DNA of 64,000 nt from Candidatus Woesearchaeota archaeon (GCA_016192905.1 JACPTG010000001.1:1-64000); one strand, 5' to 3'. Shown: positions 7,463 to 15,009, counted from the first letter of the stretch. The notes: generated by a model not told the origin, from the sequence alone. Numbers and translations are program-made.

Positions 7463-8095
7463 CTATTGGCCTCCATTAGCCTGAATTTTCAGCTTTTGGA
7501 CTTCTGCCTTCAGAAGCACCATGTCAGCCCTTAGATTCTCGTTTTCCCCCTTCAGCTTCCCTATTTCCGCATCCTTTTCGGCTTTGAGCTCCTGGATCGC
7601 GTTGATGAGCATCATCTGCATCTCAAGGTTGTACTCCACTGACTTGTAGCCGTTTTTCTCCTTCACCAGGTGCGGCAGCACTTTCTCAACGTCCTGCGCA
7701 ACCAGCCCTACCTGCCTTCCAGGGACATACCTGATTGTGCCTCCAAGCTCTTCAATGCCTTCCTTCCATTCAAACTCAACCGGCTTAAGCTGCGTTATCT
7801 TGCCCAATGAGCCATTGAGGGCCTTTATGTTTTTCTTTAGCCTTATGTCCGAGGCGCAGGTTCCAGCTACCTGAACTCCTGCTTCTCTGAAGCAGTCATC
7901 ACTGTTTATATCATTTACGACATCCAGGCCATAATCAGGAGTGGTATCCCCGATGCCGACCTTGCCGTTATATTGTTTTTTCCTTTGCCCCAATTAACGC
8001 AAGTAACGCTTCACGCCTGAAATGCCACATGTATCTGAAGTTACAATGCCTGTTCCGAGTGAGACGTTGCCATCATTGCAGAATAAAAGGGTGAA
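7463..8095 (-). pseudogene. Peptidase_S74 (intramolecular chaperone) adhesin fragment
   Basis: The open part (7463-7993) encodes GKVGIGDTTPDYGLDVVND, then the autoprocessing motif SDIRLKKNIKAL, GLVAQDVEKVLPHLV and a coiled coil ending LKAEVQKLKIQANGG. In Peptidase_S74 proteins the Ser of the SD motif is the self-cleavage site that frees a trimeric fibre after folding. Upstream to about 8095 further adhesin codons (DGNVSLGTG) appear with stops, and no proper start exists: a decayed 3' end of an adhesin gene. Confidence 0.75.
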
Positions 8096-8131
8096 ATAAG
8101 CCGATATTGCCAGAAGTTTTAATCAGTAAAC

Positions 8132-8500
8132 CTACTTTGTCGTTCTTTTATCCTTCACTTCTATTTCTGGCAGAATTGACTCTATTTTCTTCTTTAAATC
8201 AGGAATGTCTTTTTTGATAATATCCCAAATTACATCCCAGTCTACTTTAAAATATGCATGAATCATTACATCTCTAGCGCCCGCTACCTTTGACCATTCA
8301 ATTTCAGGGTGATTTCGTTTAAGTTCTTTAGAGACATTCTTTGATGCCTCCCCTATTATTTCTATTCTTCTCACCGTTGCGTCTCTTGTGTCTTTAGCCT
8401 TTTTGAATTCTTCTTTGGAGAGGTTTCTTACTGATATTTCTATGTCATTAATAGCATCCATTATGTGTTTAAGATATGGCAGGTCTTCATGACGGGTCAT
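8132..8500 (-). CDS. HepT-like RNase toxin (DUF86)
   Basis: 122 residues of the HepT/DUF86 HEPN family. The catalytic R-x4-H-x-Y motif is intact in RDVMIHAYF (about 79-87). IEIIGEASKNVSKEL is the conserved helix. HepT toxins cleave RNA and are silenced when MntA adds AMP to the Tyr of that motif. It overlaps the mntA-like gene by ATGA, antitoxin first. Confidence 0.88.
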   Translation of the reverse strand: MTRHEDLPYLKHIMDAINDIEISVRNLSKEEFKKAKDTRDATVRRIEIIGEASKNVSKELKRNHPEIEWSKVAGARDVMIHAYFKVDWDVIWDIIKKDIPDLKKKIESILPEIEVKDKRTTK

Positions 8501-8799
8501 ATTATTCTTACCTCATCGGCTAAAATATATTTTTTTAGATAGGGGTGGATTGAATTGTAAGTAAGTAAATCAACTTTCCTGCCTATTTTTTTCTCTAATT
8601 CAAGTTTTATTCCTACAAACCCAAGACCAATGCCCTTTGGAGGTTCAATCAAAATATCTACATCTGAATTTTTTGTTGCATCCCCTCTCGCATAGCTGCC
8701 AAATACGGATGCTTTGGTCACTCCATTTTTTTTCAGTATAAAAACTATTTGTTCCTCTGTGCTTTTTTTAAATTTCTTATTTTTCGTGTTCATTCTCAA
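8497..8799 (-). CDS. MntA-like nucleotidyltransferase antitoxin
   Basis: 100 residues with SVFGSYARGDATKNSDVDIL (about 37-56): GSYARG and DVD are the MntA adenylylation motif. KVDLLTYNSIHPYLK follows. The known partner function is AMPylation of HepT. Alternative starts at residues 1 and 3. TATA (minus strand, 8856-8849) lies in the flank of repeat R7. Confidence 0.87.
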   Translation of the reverse strand: MRMNTKNKKFKKSTEEQIVFILKKNGVTKASVFGSYARGDATKNSDVDILIEPPKGIGLGFVGIKLELEKKIGRKVDLLTYNSIHPYLKKYILADEVRII

Positions 8800-8848
8800 A
8801 ACACCACAGTTGATACTACGGTATTATTGATTATTCAGTAATTATCTG

Positions 8849-9075
8849 TATTTAAGCCTTTTGCAAGCTCACTTAAGAGCAGCATGCCCCGGATTCCGCA
8901 GCCAAAAAGCCCCCGGATGCTTCAGATTCCGCATGTATCCGAAATATTCGGGGCATAGGCTCCCGCCCGCTTCCTGCGGAATTCCGCCCCTATTTGCCAC
9001 CATTTGACTGAATTTTCAGCTTCTGGACTTCTGCATTCAGCTCCTGCACTGCCTTCACGAATGCCCACTGGGACA
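8849..9075 (-). repeat. Adhesin-end repeat copy R7 with tail remnant
   Basis: The most complete copy: minus-strand TATA (TATTTAAG), TTGCAAGCTCACTTAAGAGC, GCATGCCCCGGATTCCGCAG, CCCCCGGATGCTTCAGATTC, CGAAATATTCGGGGCAT, GCGGAATTCCGC (8976-8987). Then come tail codons WAFVKAVQELNAEVQKLKIQ ending at TAG 8992-8990. Beyond 9075 up to the adhesin stop at 9184 only further adhesin-like debris is seen. Confidence 0.75.
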
Positions 9076-9183
9076 ACTCAGAGGCGTGGCAGGCTTTGGC
9101 TCTGTTCGGCTTGACATGGGCTTAGAGCATCGGCCTTCCATTGAGTTAGCCTTATCGATGACAACTTTGCAAAACCCAGGAGC

Positions 9184-11568
9184 CTATGTCAAATAATCCT
9201 GGGAAAATGCTATGTCATTGTTAGTATATCCCAACATGTCAAACATTATTACGTAGTTGTAAACGTTGGAGGCATCGCTGTTTTTGAATGAAAAGTTAAC
9301 AAGGTTGTTGTTTCCTATGGCTGAAACGGTCATTGTTATTGCAGCCGCGCTGAAGCCCAAGCCGTAATCATTCGTTTGGCTGTTGGAATAAAGGGTGTTC
9401 GCATTTAACCATCCCTGGGCAATGAATTTTTTGCTTGTCATCTGGGTTGCAGAACCCCCATGTAAGCCCTGCAACATTATCTCAGCGTAGTATCCATTAT
9501 TTCCAGAAGGAATTGAGAAAACATAGTCATCCTGGCCGGTGTTGCTGGTCCCTAAGCTTCCACCGGTTGGGTAAATAAATCGCTTTTTAGCTATCAGTGT
9601 GCTGCCAGTTGAGCCTATATACATGGCAAGAGTGTCAGTTGTGCCTCCCGTTGTGGTGTAGAAGTAGTAATCCCCATCCTCAGAGCCTGCTGTCACATCA
9701 GCGCTCCTCATAAGCATGTAGCCATACTCCTGCTGGGCCCCCCCGCTGTCATTTCCCCTGAAATTTATGTAGCCGAGTATGTCACTGGCTGCCGGCGAAG
9801 CCGAATTCTTATAAAAGGTTAACATATCCCCGAATGCGTCTCCATTCGTGTTTTCAATTGCCATTCCAAAATTACCGCCACCACCACTTCTGGATGCCTT
9901 TACGAGCCCAAAGCTCTGTGATGCGCCTGAATTACTGACTCTTATGTCTGATGTAGCCGTTGCAGATGAGCTGACCTCCACCTTGCCACCAGGACTCGTC
10001 GTCCCGATGCCGACGTTGCCGCCTTGGGATATGAACATTGCAGTTGATGTAGTAGCCGTACCTGCTGCTGCCGTTTGGAAAGCCAACCCATTGTTAGTAT
10101 CATCTGTACCTGGCCCCAATTGAATTGCTAATGCACCATAAGTTGTAACATCCTTAGCACCAGCCAAGTCATCATAGTTCACGGTCCACGAAGCAAGACG
10201 GTTGTTTGCCCCTCCGCCGAAGGTGGCAAGTCGAGAAACGATATTTGAGGAGCTTCCAGCCCCACCAAGTCCATAAGTTATTAGATTTACAGTAGCACCA
10301 CCGTCTGCTGCATTAATATGTAATGGTGTACTCGGTCCCGCGGTCCCAATCCCGACGTTGCCTGTTGTCCCGTTCACGTAAAGGTACGTTGAAGTGCCTT
10401 TTGCGTCTGTTACGTTTAGCAGAGGGCCTCCGCCGCTGACTGTCAGGCGGGCTGTAGGATTAGTCGTGTTTATCCCCACGCTGCCATTGCCACTATCATT
10501 GTTGACAAAAAGCCACAAAGTCCCCCCTCCGCCAACGCTGAAGTTGCCATTTATCGTGGCGTTGCCGTCCTTAATGTCCAACGCCTGTCTTCCGCCGCTT
10601 TTAAGCTCTAAAAGCGAAGCAGGACTCGTCGTCCCAATCCCGACATTGCCGCTGCTCTTTATGGTCATCCTGGCTGCTGGCGCTGATCTTCCTGCGTCTG
10701 GGTTGGTTGAGAAGGTCAGGTCTGCTGAGGTGTCGTTGGCAGGGGTCAGGGCTACCTGTGCCAGCCTGCAGTTGTCGCACCGTACGGCTCCTGCTGTGTT
10801 GTTGCTCCAGATTATGGCTGAGTATTCCGTGTTGTTTTGGCTTCCGAAGTAGATTGAAGGAAAGTCCTCTCCGCTAAAGGGTGCGATGCGCAGCGAGGAA
10901 GTCCAGCCTCCATCAGAAAGTCCGCCTCCTGCTATGGTCAGCCTGCTTATGTTTGACAATCCGCCTATGCCTACTGTGCGGGACGCGTTGTTCACGAAGA
11001 AAGTCCAGTTATTCGGGCTTCCAACCGTAAAGTTGCCGTTTACTGTAAGATTGCCGCCCTCAACTTGGAGCCTTGAGACTGGATTGGTCGTGCCGATGCC
11101 GACGTTGCCGCTTGTTGCTATTGTCATGTCCCAAGTGCTACTTGCATCGCCCGTGCTTGCATAGAATCTGTGTTGACCACCATTTGCTACCCAGTTTATA
11201 TTGCCCTCATAATCGGCTCTGAATTTAGCACGGGTAGTGCCACTTATTACGAAAGACATTGGCAATTGTCCTGTGGCACTTGTACTCTCAACGCGGAATT
11301 GGTCTGTCTGCCAGTTAGTATTTGAACCAGATACATGCAAGGGTGCCCCCGGTCCCGTCGTCCCAATCCCGACATTCCCGCTGCTGTTATCCACGAACAG
11401 CCTCAGAGTCCCCCCTCCCCCAACGCTGAAGTTGCCCTGAACGCTGATATTGCCTGGCTCAAATGTGCCTGGGCCTATGCTGGTGGCAGGATGACCGGGG
11501 TCTGCTGCGAGGGCTGAGGGTAGTATGAACAGCAATGTGAGTAATGCTAAGGCTGGCCTTCTATCCAT
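9184..11568 (-). CDS. Secreted adhesin / tail-fibre-like protein
   Basis: About 794 residues. The start is placed at MDRRPALALLTLLFILPSAL because this gives a signal peptide with cleavage after ALA and a leader of about 25 nt after TATA (minus strand, near 11625). At least eight blocks of the type GNVGIGTTSPG punctuate beta-rich segments, as in bacterial and phage tail-fibre-like surface proteins. Unlike the fragment at 7463 it has no S74 chaperone domain and no coiled-coil tail; it ends NDIAFSQDYLT without a membrane anchor. Many NxS/T sequons suggest glycosylation. It is the only intact member of an adhesin family whose ends are scattered on both sides. The 3' end may have been exchanged in a recombination. 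Confidence 0.8.
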   Translation of the reverse strand: MDRRPALALLTLLFILPSALAADPGHPATSIGPGTFEPGNISVQGNFSVGGGGTLRLFVDNSSGNVGIGTTGPGAPLHVSGSNTNWQTDQFRVESTSATGQLPMSFVISGTTRAKFRADYEGNINWVANGGQHRFYASTGDASSTWDMTIATSGNVGIGTTNPVSRLQVEGGNLTVNGNFTVGSPNNWTFFVNNASRTVGIGGLSNISRLTIAGGGLSDGGWTSSLRIAPFSGEDFPSIYFGSQNNTEYSAIIWSNNTAGAVRCDNCRLAQVALTPANDTSADLTFSTNPDAGRSAPAARMTIKSSGNVGIGTTSPASLLELKSGGRQALDIKDGNATINGNFSVGGGGTLWLFVNNDSGNGSVGINTTNPTARLTVSGGGPLLNVTDAKGTSTYLYVNGTTGNVGIGTAGPSTPLHINAADGGATVNLITYGLGGAGSSSNIVSRLATFGGGANNRLASWTVNYDDLAGAKDVTTYGALAIQLGPGTDDTNNGLAFQTAAAGTATTSTAMFISQGGNVGIGTTSPGGKVEVSSSATATSDIRVSNSGASQSFGLVKASRSGGGGNFGMAIENTNGDAFGDMLTFYKNSASPAASDILGYINFRGNDSGGAQQEYGYMLMRSADVTAGSEDGDYYFYTTTGGTTDTLAMYIGSTGSTLIAKKRFIYPTGGSLGTSNTGQDDYVFSIPSGNNGYYAEIMLQGLHGGSATQMTSKKFIAQGWLNANTLYSNSQTNDYGLGFSAAAITMTVSAIGNNNLVNFSFKNSDASNVYNYVIMFDMLGYTNNDIAFSQDYLT
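9990..11376 (-). repeat. Dispersed GNVGIG codon repeats inside the adhesin
   Basis: The DNA block coding GNVGIGT(T/A)(S/G)P recurs near 9990-10020, 10345-10367, 10622-10650, 11083-11108 and 11351-11376, with identity high enough (GTCGTCCC(G/A)ATGCCGACGTTGCC type) to support homologous recombination. The same block stands at the MNT junction at 6391-6420 and near 7936. Confidence 0.75.
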
Positions 11569-11663
11569 TTTTGTCACCGACTGGATTTGTTTGCAGATTT
11601 GCCGGATTATAGGAAGCTTTAAATATTCCCACATATTTCACATAATCCTGTGAGGTGAGTATT

Positions 11664-11903
11664 ATGCCTAACGTAACATTAGCTGTCTCAGATGAGCTGA
11701 AAAAGAAAATGGACGAGCTTCCAGAGATAAACTGGTCTGAAGTTGCCCGGAAGGCGATTAGGGATAAGGTTGAAGAGTTCGATTTGTTCAGGGCATTTGT
11801 GTCCAGGAGCAGGCTGACTGAGGATGATGCTATCAGGCTTGGCAGGGAAATAAAGCACTCACTGCATGAGCGGTATAAAAAGCGGTATAGGGAACTGGTT
11901 TGA
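11664..11903 (+). CDS. VapB-type antitoxin
   Basis: 79 residues beginning MPNVTLAVSDELKKKMDELP with EINWSEVARKAIRDK, the classic ribbon-helix-helix start of archaeal VapB. GAGGTGAG (11653-11660) is a ribosome-binding site that favours ATG 11664 over GTG 11655. It is divergent from the adhesin gene and shares its short intergenic region. The stop is followed directly by the toxin start. Confidence 0.82.
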   Translation: MPNVTLAVSDELKKKMDELPEINWSEVARKAIRDKVEEFDLFRAFVSRSRLTEDDAIRLGREIKHSLHERYKKRYRELV

Positions 11904-12116
11904 ATGCAGCTTGTTGATGTTTTGCCATCTGAGAAATTTTCCGATTTCATGAAGGAGGCAAATGCCTTGGCCCATGACAAGGATGACACGGAATTTTTGG
12001 CTGTGGGAATGGCTCTGGATATTCCTGTCTGGTCCAATAATAAGGCTTTGAAGCTGCAGAATCGGGTTAAGGTCCTTAACACTGCGGAGCTTATGGTTGG
12101 GCTTGGCTTAAAGTGA
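11904..12116 (+). pseudogene. Internally deleted VapC (PIN) toxin
   Basis: The 70-residue product begins MQLV and jumps at once to DVLPSEKFSDFMKEANAL, the C-terminal half of a PIN protein, ending WSNNKALKLQNRVKVLNTAE. Family members are about 130-140 residues, so some 65 residues including the first catalytic Asp are missing, with the start codon and translational coupling to vapB preserved. A nuclease-dead remnant is likely. Confidence 0.75.
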
Positions 12117-12278
12117 GGCATCACATTTACCTCCAATGATGTCGCCGACTATGCCTGCGCCTATGCTGCTGGCCGGATGCCCGGGGTCTGCTGCCATGGC
12201 TGCTGTGGAGAGGGCCAGGAGTATTGCGAATGCCAGTGCGGCTGATGCCTGTCTTTTCACCTGTTTTACCACTGCCAT
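12108..12278 (-). pseudogene. Adhesin 5'-end fragment 1 (signal peptide)
   Basis: A 56-residue frame: a basic N-terminus, a hydrophobic segment ASAALAFAILLALSTAAMA and AADPGHPASSIGAG, the same mature N-terminus as the intact adhesin (AADPGHPATSIGPG). It then runs antisense into the end of the vapC remnant and stops at 12110-12108. A TATA-like TTTATATCC lies just upstream on the minus strand. The adhesin body is gone. Confidence 0.7.
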
Positions 12279-12422
12279 TTTACTGCGGAGGTTGGATATA
12301 AACCAATCGCTTGTGAGGATTTGAGCATGCTTAATTTTTTGCTACCAACAAAATTCTTGCAGTTGTGCTCTCTCCGGTGCGACGCAATGTTTAAATAGTT
12401 GGGTGAATTGTGCTGTGATAAA

Positions 12423-12650
12423 ATGGCAGAATTGAAATTGAAGATCCCTGAGGACGTGAAACTTGTGATGGACCAGTTTAAGACTGTGGACTGGTCCAGC
12501 GTGGCAAGGTCGGCTATTGTCCGCAAGGCTGAACAGCTTGCATTCCTGAAGCATTTCTCATCCGACAGCACGCTGACAGAAGAGGAGGCTCTTGAGCTTG
12601 GCAGGAAGGTCAGCCGGACGGTTTCCAGGAAGTATTTGCGGATGGTCTGA
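12423..12650 (+). CDS. VapB-type antitoxin (second copy)
   Basis: 75 residues, MAELKLKIPEDVKLVMDQFK then VDWSSVARSAIVRKAE, a ribbon-helix-helix VapB closely related in plan to the one at 11664. ATG 12423 follows TTTAAATAG (12390-12398) by about 28 bp. Ends TGA directly before the toxin ATG. Confidence 0.82.
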   Translation: MAELKLKIPEDVKLVMDQFKTVDWSSVARSAIVRKAEQLAFLKHFSSDSTLTEEEALELGRKVSRTVSRKYLRMV

Positions 12651-12908
12651 ATGCGGCTTGTTGTGGATGCCAATGAGTTGCTAAAGTTCCTTCTCCTGCT
12701 CCATGAGCGGATTGAAGTGATTCCCAGTTCTGATCTTGTGCCTTTCCTGAGGGATGCAAAGCAGTTGTCGCCTGACCCCAAGGACGTGCAGTATTTCGCA
12801 GCTGCATTACGATTAAACTGCCCTTTGTGGTCTGAGGACAAGCTGCTTAAGCGGCAGGAACGGGTTAAGGTTGTTAACACTGCGGAACTTATGCACGAGT
12901 TGGAGTGA
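12651..12908 (+). pseudogene. Internally deleted VapC (PIN) toxin (second copy)
   Basis: 85 residues: MRLVVDAN keeps the first PIN Asp, then the sequence goes straight to ELLKFLLLLHERIEVIPSSD and the usual C-terminus (KDVQYFAAAL, KRQERVKVVNTAELM). Roughly 50 residues carrying the middle acidic residue are missing relative to full-length relatives. The frame is intact and coupled to vapB, as at 11904. Confidence 0.72.
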
Positions 12909-12915
12909 TTGACCA

Positions 12916-13062
12916 TTATGGCTTACCCTCCAGGGCGGCCAGCCCGGTTCTTATGAGGCGCCCCGGCTCTGCTGCCTGGGCTGCCGGAAGCAGGGCTATG
13001 GATATTGCGAATGCCAGTATTGCGGCTGATGCCTTCCCTTTCACGTGTCTTACCCCTGCCAT
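12916..13062 (-). pseudogene. Adhesin 5'-end fragment 2 (signal peptide)
   Basis: A 48-residue frame, MAGVRHVKGKASAAILAFAI with a hydrophobic core and AAEPGRLIRTG in place of AADPGHP. It resembles fragment 1 (KxxASAA-LAFAI) and stops just downstream of the vapC remnant. No adhesin repeats follow. Confidence 0.65.
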
Positions 13063-13142
13063 TTTACCGCTGAGATTGGATTTAAACCTGACTCAACTCT
13101 TGTGGCATAAGCCTTAAAAAGCCTTCTACTGCTTAAGGTAGT

Positions 13143-13403
13143 ATGCGAAAGGACTTCATGAAGCGGATAGTGGTTGACCCAAAAGTCATGGTCGGCAAGC
13201 CCGTGATCAAGGGTACCCGTATCACTGTGGAGGCTATAGTCCGCTGCGCAGCCCAGGGCATGACCTTTGATGAGATACTTGAGGATTATCCTTACATCAC
13301 CAGAGAGGATATCAAGGCTGCCCTCTTCTACGCGCAAAGCCTTGTGGCTGGAGAGGAGATATTCCCAACTATCTTTGTTCAGGGCATTGGCCACAGACCC
13401 TAA
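13143..13403 (+). CDS. DUF433 antitoxin-like protein (orphan)
   Basis: 86 residues with the DUF433 hallmark DPKVMVGKPVIKGTRITVE (about 12-30) and YPYITREDIKAALFYA. DUF433 proteins are winged-helix antitoxins normally followed by a DUF5615 PIN-like toxin; here the next sequence is an adhesin fragment on the other strand, so the toxin is missing. Start ATG 13143; MKRIVVDP at 13158 is an alternative. Confidence 0.8.
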   Translation: MRKDFMKRIVVDPKVMVGKPVIKGTRITVEAIVRCAAQGMTFDEILEDYPYITREDIKAALFYAQSLVAGEEIFPTIFVQGIGHRP

Positions 13404-13467
13404 GGAGCTGTTTAGGTTGTCTAAAAACATGCGTCTTTTGTTTTTCATTTTGTTGTGGCGTTCTGCC

Positions 13468-13566
13468 CTAGTCTGCGCTGCTGGATGGATGCCCGGGCCT
13501 TGCTGCGAACACAAAAGGTGCTATTAGCAGTAATAACCCTGGCATTGCTGGTGTCTTGCACCTCAT
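13468..13566 (-). pseudogene. Adhesin 5'-end fragment 3 (signal peptide)
   Basis: A 32-residue frame, MRCKTPAMPGLLLLIAPFVF then AARPGHPSSSAD and TAG. The PGHPSSS matches the mature start of the adhesin family (DPGHPASS). A third amputated adhesin start in 1.5 kb. Confidence 0.6.
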
Positions 13567-13625
13567 TTTTCCCCAAACTTGGATAGAATTCTGGAAGCGC
13601 ACTTATATATATTTATCGGCCCATT

Positions 13626-13976
13626 TCAAATTATTTTCAACAGTTCCGCCTTTACCTGTGAAAGCACATATGGAGCTACCCTGGCTACCCGTTTCCTGAC
13701 CAGTGACTGGCTTATGGTGAACAGCTTGTCTGCCTTTATCCTGCTTTTTACAGGTATCTGCCCTTCTGCAAGATTTCCATTATGGATGAGCACTGAGCAG
13801 TCCTCGTTTCGCAGGTTTGAGGTTATTCCGCAGGTTATCAGGTCCTGGCCCTTCTGGTTGTACTCTGCCCTTGACAGGATGAGGACCGGCCTTTGCTTTA
13901 TTGCCGTCAGGTCAGTGAATGGGTACGGGACAATTAGCACTTCTCCCTGGTCAAACATTATTCCATACCTCGTCAA
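13626..13976 (-). CDS. MazF/PemK-family mRNA interferase
   Basis: 116 residues. QGEVLIVPYPFTDLTAIKQRPVLI is the MazF N-terminal barrel, with the RPVLIL catalytic turn, and IKADKLFTISQSLVRKRVARV the usual later strand. Cleaves mRNA in known relatives. It overlaps the AbrB antitoxin gene; a second in-frame Met (MFDQGEVL, 13958) shortens the overlap to 8 bp and is a plausible start. Confidence 0.87.
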   Translation of the reverse strand: MTRYGIMFDQGEVLIVPYPFTDLTAIKQRPVLILSRAEYNQKGQDLITCGITSNLRNEDCSVLIHNGNLAEGQIPVKSRIKADKLFTISQSLVRKRVARVAPYVLSQVKAELLKII

Positions 13977-14202
13977 ACTCGTTGTCCCACAGCTCTTTTG
14001 CAGTTTTTTCTGATAGCTTTAGCATGCCTGTGAATTCGTCCCTGAGCATTCCTGACACTGTCGCCCCCTTTTCCATGAGCACCTTGTCACCCTGTTGTAT
14101 GAGAACAAGCTCATCGCCTTTTTTCAGCCCCATCGCTTCCCTGATGTCAAGCGGTATGGCTATCTGTCCCTTTTCAGAAACCTTTACAGTTTTAACAGTC
14201 AT
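13951..14202 (-). CDS. MazE-like AbrB/SpoVT antitoxin
   Basis: 83 residues starting MTVKTVKVSEKGQIAIPLDI with REAMGLKKGDELVLI, a complete swapped-hairpin DNA-binding domain; the acidic C-terminus (ELWDNEFDEVWNNV) would bind MazF. First gene of the pair. Confidence 0.87.
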   Translation of the reverse strand: MTVKTVKVSEKGQIAIPLDIREAMGLKKGDELVLIQQGDKVLMEKGATVSGMLRDEFTGMLKLSEKTAKELWDNEFDEVWNNV

Positions 14203-14207
14203 AAACT

Positions 14208-14233
14208 AAGTAAAAATATTCTTACTTAAATAG
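14208..14233 (-). promoter_or_regulatory. mazEF promoter with AAGTAA/TTACTT operator
   Basis: Minus-strand TATA CTATTTAAG (14233-14225). AAGTAA (14208-14213) and TTACTT (14222-14227) form an inverted repeat across TATA edge and predicted start, consistent with autorepression. The ATG is 25 bp from TATA: leaderless. Confidence 0.6.
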
Positions 14234-14265
14234 TTTTCGCATAAAATTTCAAAAAAACTGTTGTG

Positions 14266-14499
14266 TCAAATGCTGATTCCTTTCCGCACAGCTTCCTGCA
14301 CAACGCTGGAATTTTTTTTCTTTTCTTCAAACTCACTTTGCGTGTAGGGCAGGACGTCTATTGGCCGGTCAGAAGTCCAGTGCCTTACGACCTTTGATAT
14401 TCTCTCAAGCCAGTGGACCTGCCGGAAGGCATCCGAAACTATTATGAAGTCATAGTCGCTGTATTCCCATGCCTCGCCACTGGCCCGGCTGCCAAACAT
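14266..14499 (-). pseudogene. N-terminally truncated MNT nucleotidyltransferase
   Basis: 77 residues from the first Met, MFGSRASGEAWEYSDYDFII, so the G-S...DxD motif survives, but the ~20-30 residues that normally precede it are absent. Upstream the frame reads PPSAII and then meets a stop inside the twin-hairpin repeat. No HEPN partner is adjacent. The repeat appears to have cut, or been cut by, this gene. Confidence 0.65.
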
Positions 14500-14520
14500 T
14501 ATTATTGCTGAAGGTGGCTT

Positions 14521-14590
14521 ATGTCACGCTTTGACCCGCAGTTTACCAGATTAGAACTGCGCACATAAGTCACATATCCTGCGCAGTTCT
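14521..14590 (-). repeat. Twin-hairpin element copy B (half)
   Basis: Hairpin 1: AGAACTGCGCA (14553-14563) pairs with TGCGCAGTTCT (14580-14590). Only one arm of hairpin 2 (CGCAGTTTACC, about 14537-14547) remains; its partner would lie where the truncated MNT gene now begins. About 70 bp match copy A at 47.65 kb in inverted orientation with very few differences. Confidence 0.8.
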
Positions 14591-14655
14591 CTAAATTTCT
14601 CATAGAGCCCGCGAAATGAGCATTGCGCCTTGAATTCGCTGTCCAGCGTTATTAT

Positions 14656-14741
14656 CGTAAATTGCGGTAATTAGTGCAAAATTCGCATGCAATTTACGAG
14701 ATTAGAATTGCGCATATCCATCAACTAATCAGCGCAATTCT
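14656..14741 (-). repeat. Twin-hairpin element copy C (divergent, compensated)
   Basis: Hairpin 2': CGTAAATTGC (14656-14665) with GCAATTTACG (14689-14698). Hairpin 1': AGAATTGCGC (14704-14713) with GCGCAATTCT (14732-14741). Compared with copies A and B, the G-C pair of AACTGCGC/GCGCAGTT becomes A-T in both arms, and GGTAAACTGCG becomes CGTAAATTGC with matching changes opposite. Paired changes imply selection on folding. Confidence 0.75.
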
Positions 14742-14793
14742 CTATATCTGGCAGTCAAGTGGTGAATTCGGCGATTGATGATTTTTCTTCTTG

Positions 14794-14955
14794 TCAGTCA
14801 TGCACGTCCCATCTGTCTTCCTTCGTGAATGGCCCTATTCCCTTTAGGGCGCCCAAATAACTCTTCTTTGATTTGGGCTTGGCAACTTCTATTTCCAGAA
14901 TCTCTCCTTCCCTGATTCCCTCATGCTGAACTACTTCTTTTGGTATCGTTACCAT
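14794..14955 (-). CDS. Short AbrB-type antitoxin
   Basis: A 53-residue frame, MVTIPKEVVQHEGIREGEIL, then EIEVAKPKSKKSYLGALKGI and GPFTKEDRWDVHD. This is the C-terminal two thirds of an AbrB antitoxin that normally begins with KVSERG before MVTIPKE. ATG 14955 is about 27 bp from a TATA-like AATATATGA, so it may still be made. The PIN gene expected next is not found; PIN pieces lie at 15010-15374. Confidence 0.6.
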   Translation of the reverse strand: MVTIPKEVVQHEGIREGEILEIEVAKPKSKKSYLGALKGIGPFTKEDRWDVHD

Positions 14956-15009
14956 TATGTTTTATTATACAGGGGTCATATATTATTGTTTCGGCCTTGG
15001 AGTCCATCC

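Noticed and set aside
7132..7476. 114-codon minus-strand frame between HEPN and R6
   Set aside because: It runs through repeat R6, which is non-coding in its other copies; the 5' part of the frame is therefore a repeat shadow.
1..9100. CRISPR array as explanation of the repeats
   Set aside because: The repeats are 100-200 bp, imperfect, partly coding and 0.5-2 kb apart; there are no uniform spacers and no cas genes.
1..9100. A true integron (attC sites plus integrase)
   Set aside because: No integrase lies beside the array, and the repeats include adhesin codons, so homologous recombination is at least as likely; the only tyrosine recombinase is XerA-like at 46 kb.
12266..12916. 216-codon minus-strand frame across vapBC copy 2
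   Set aside because: It is antisense to identified VapB/VapC; only its end (12108-12278 region, different frame) has meaningful adhesin signal-peptide content.
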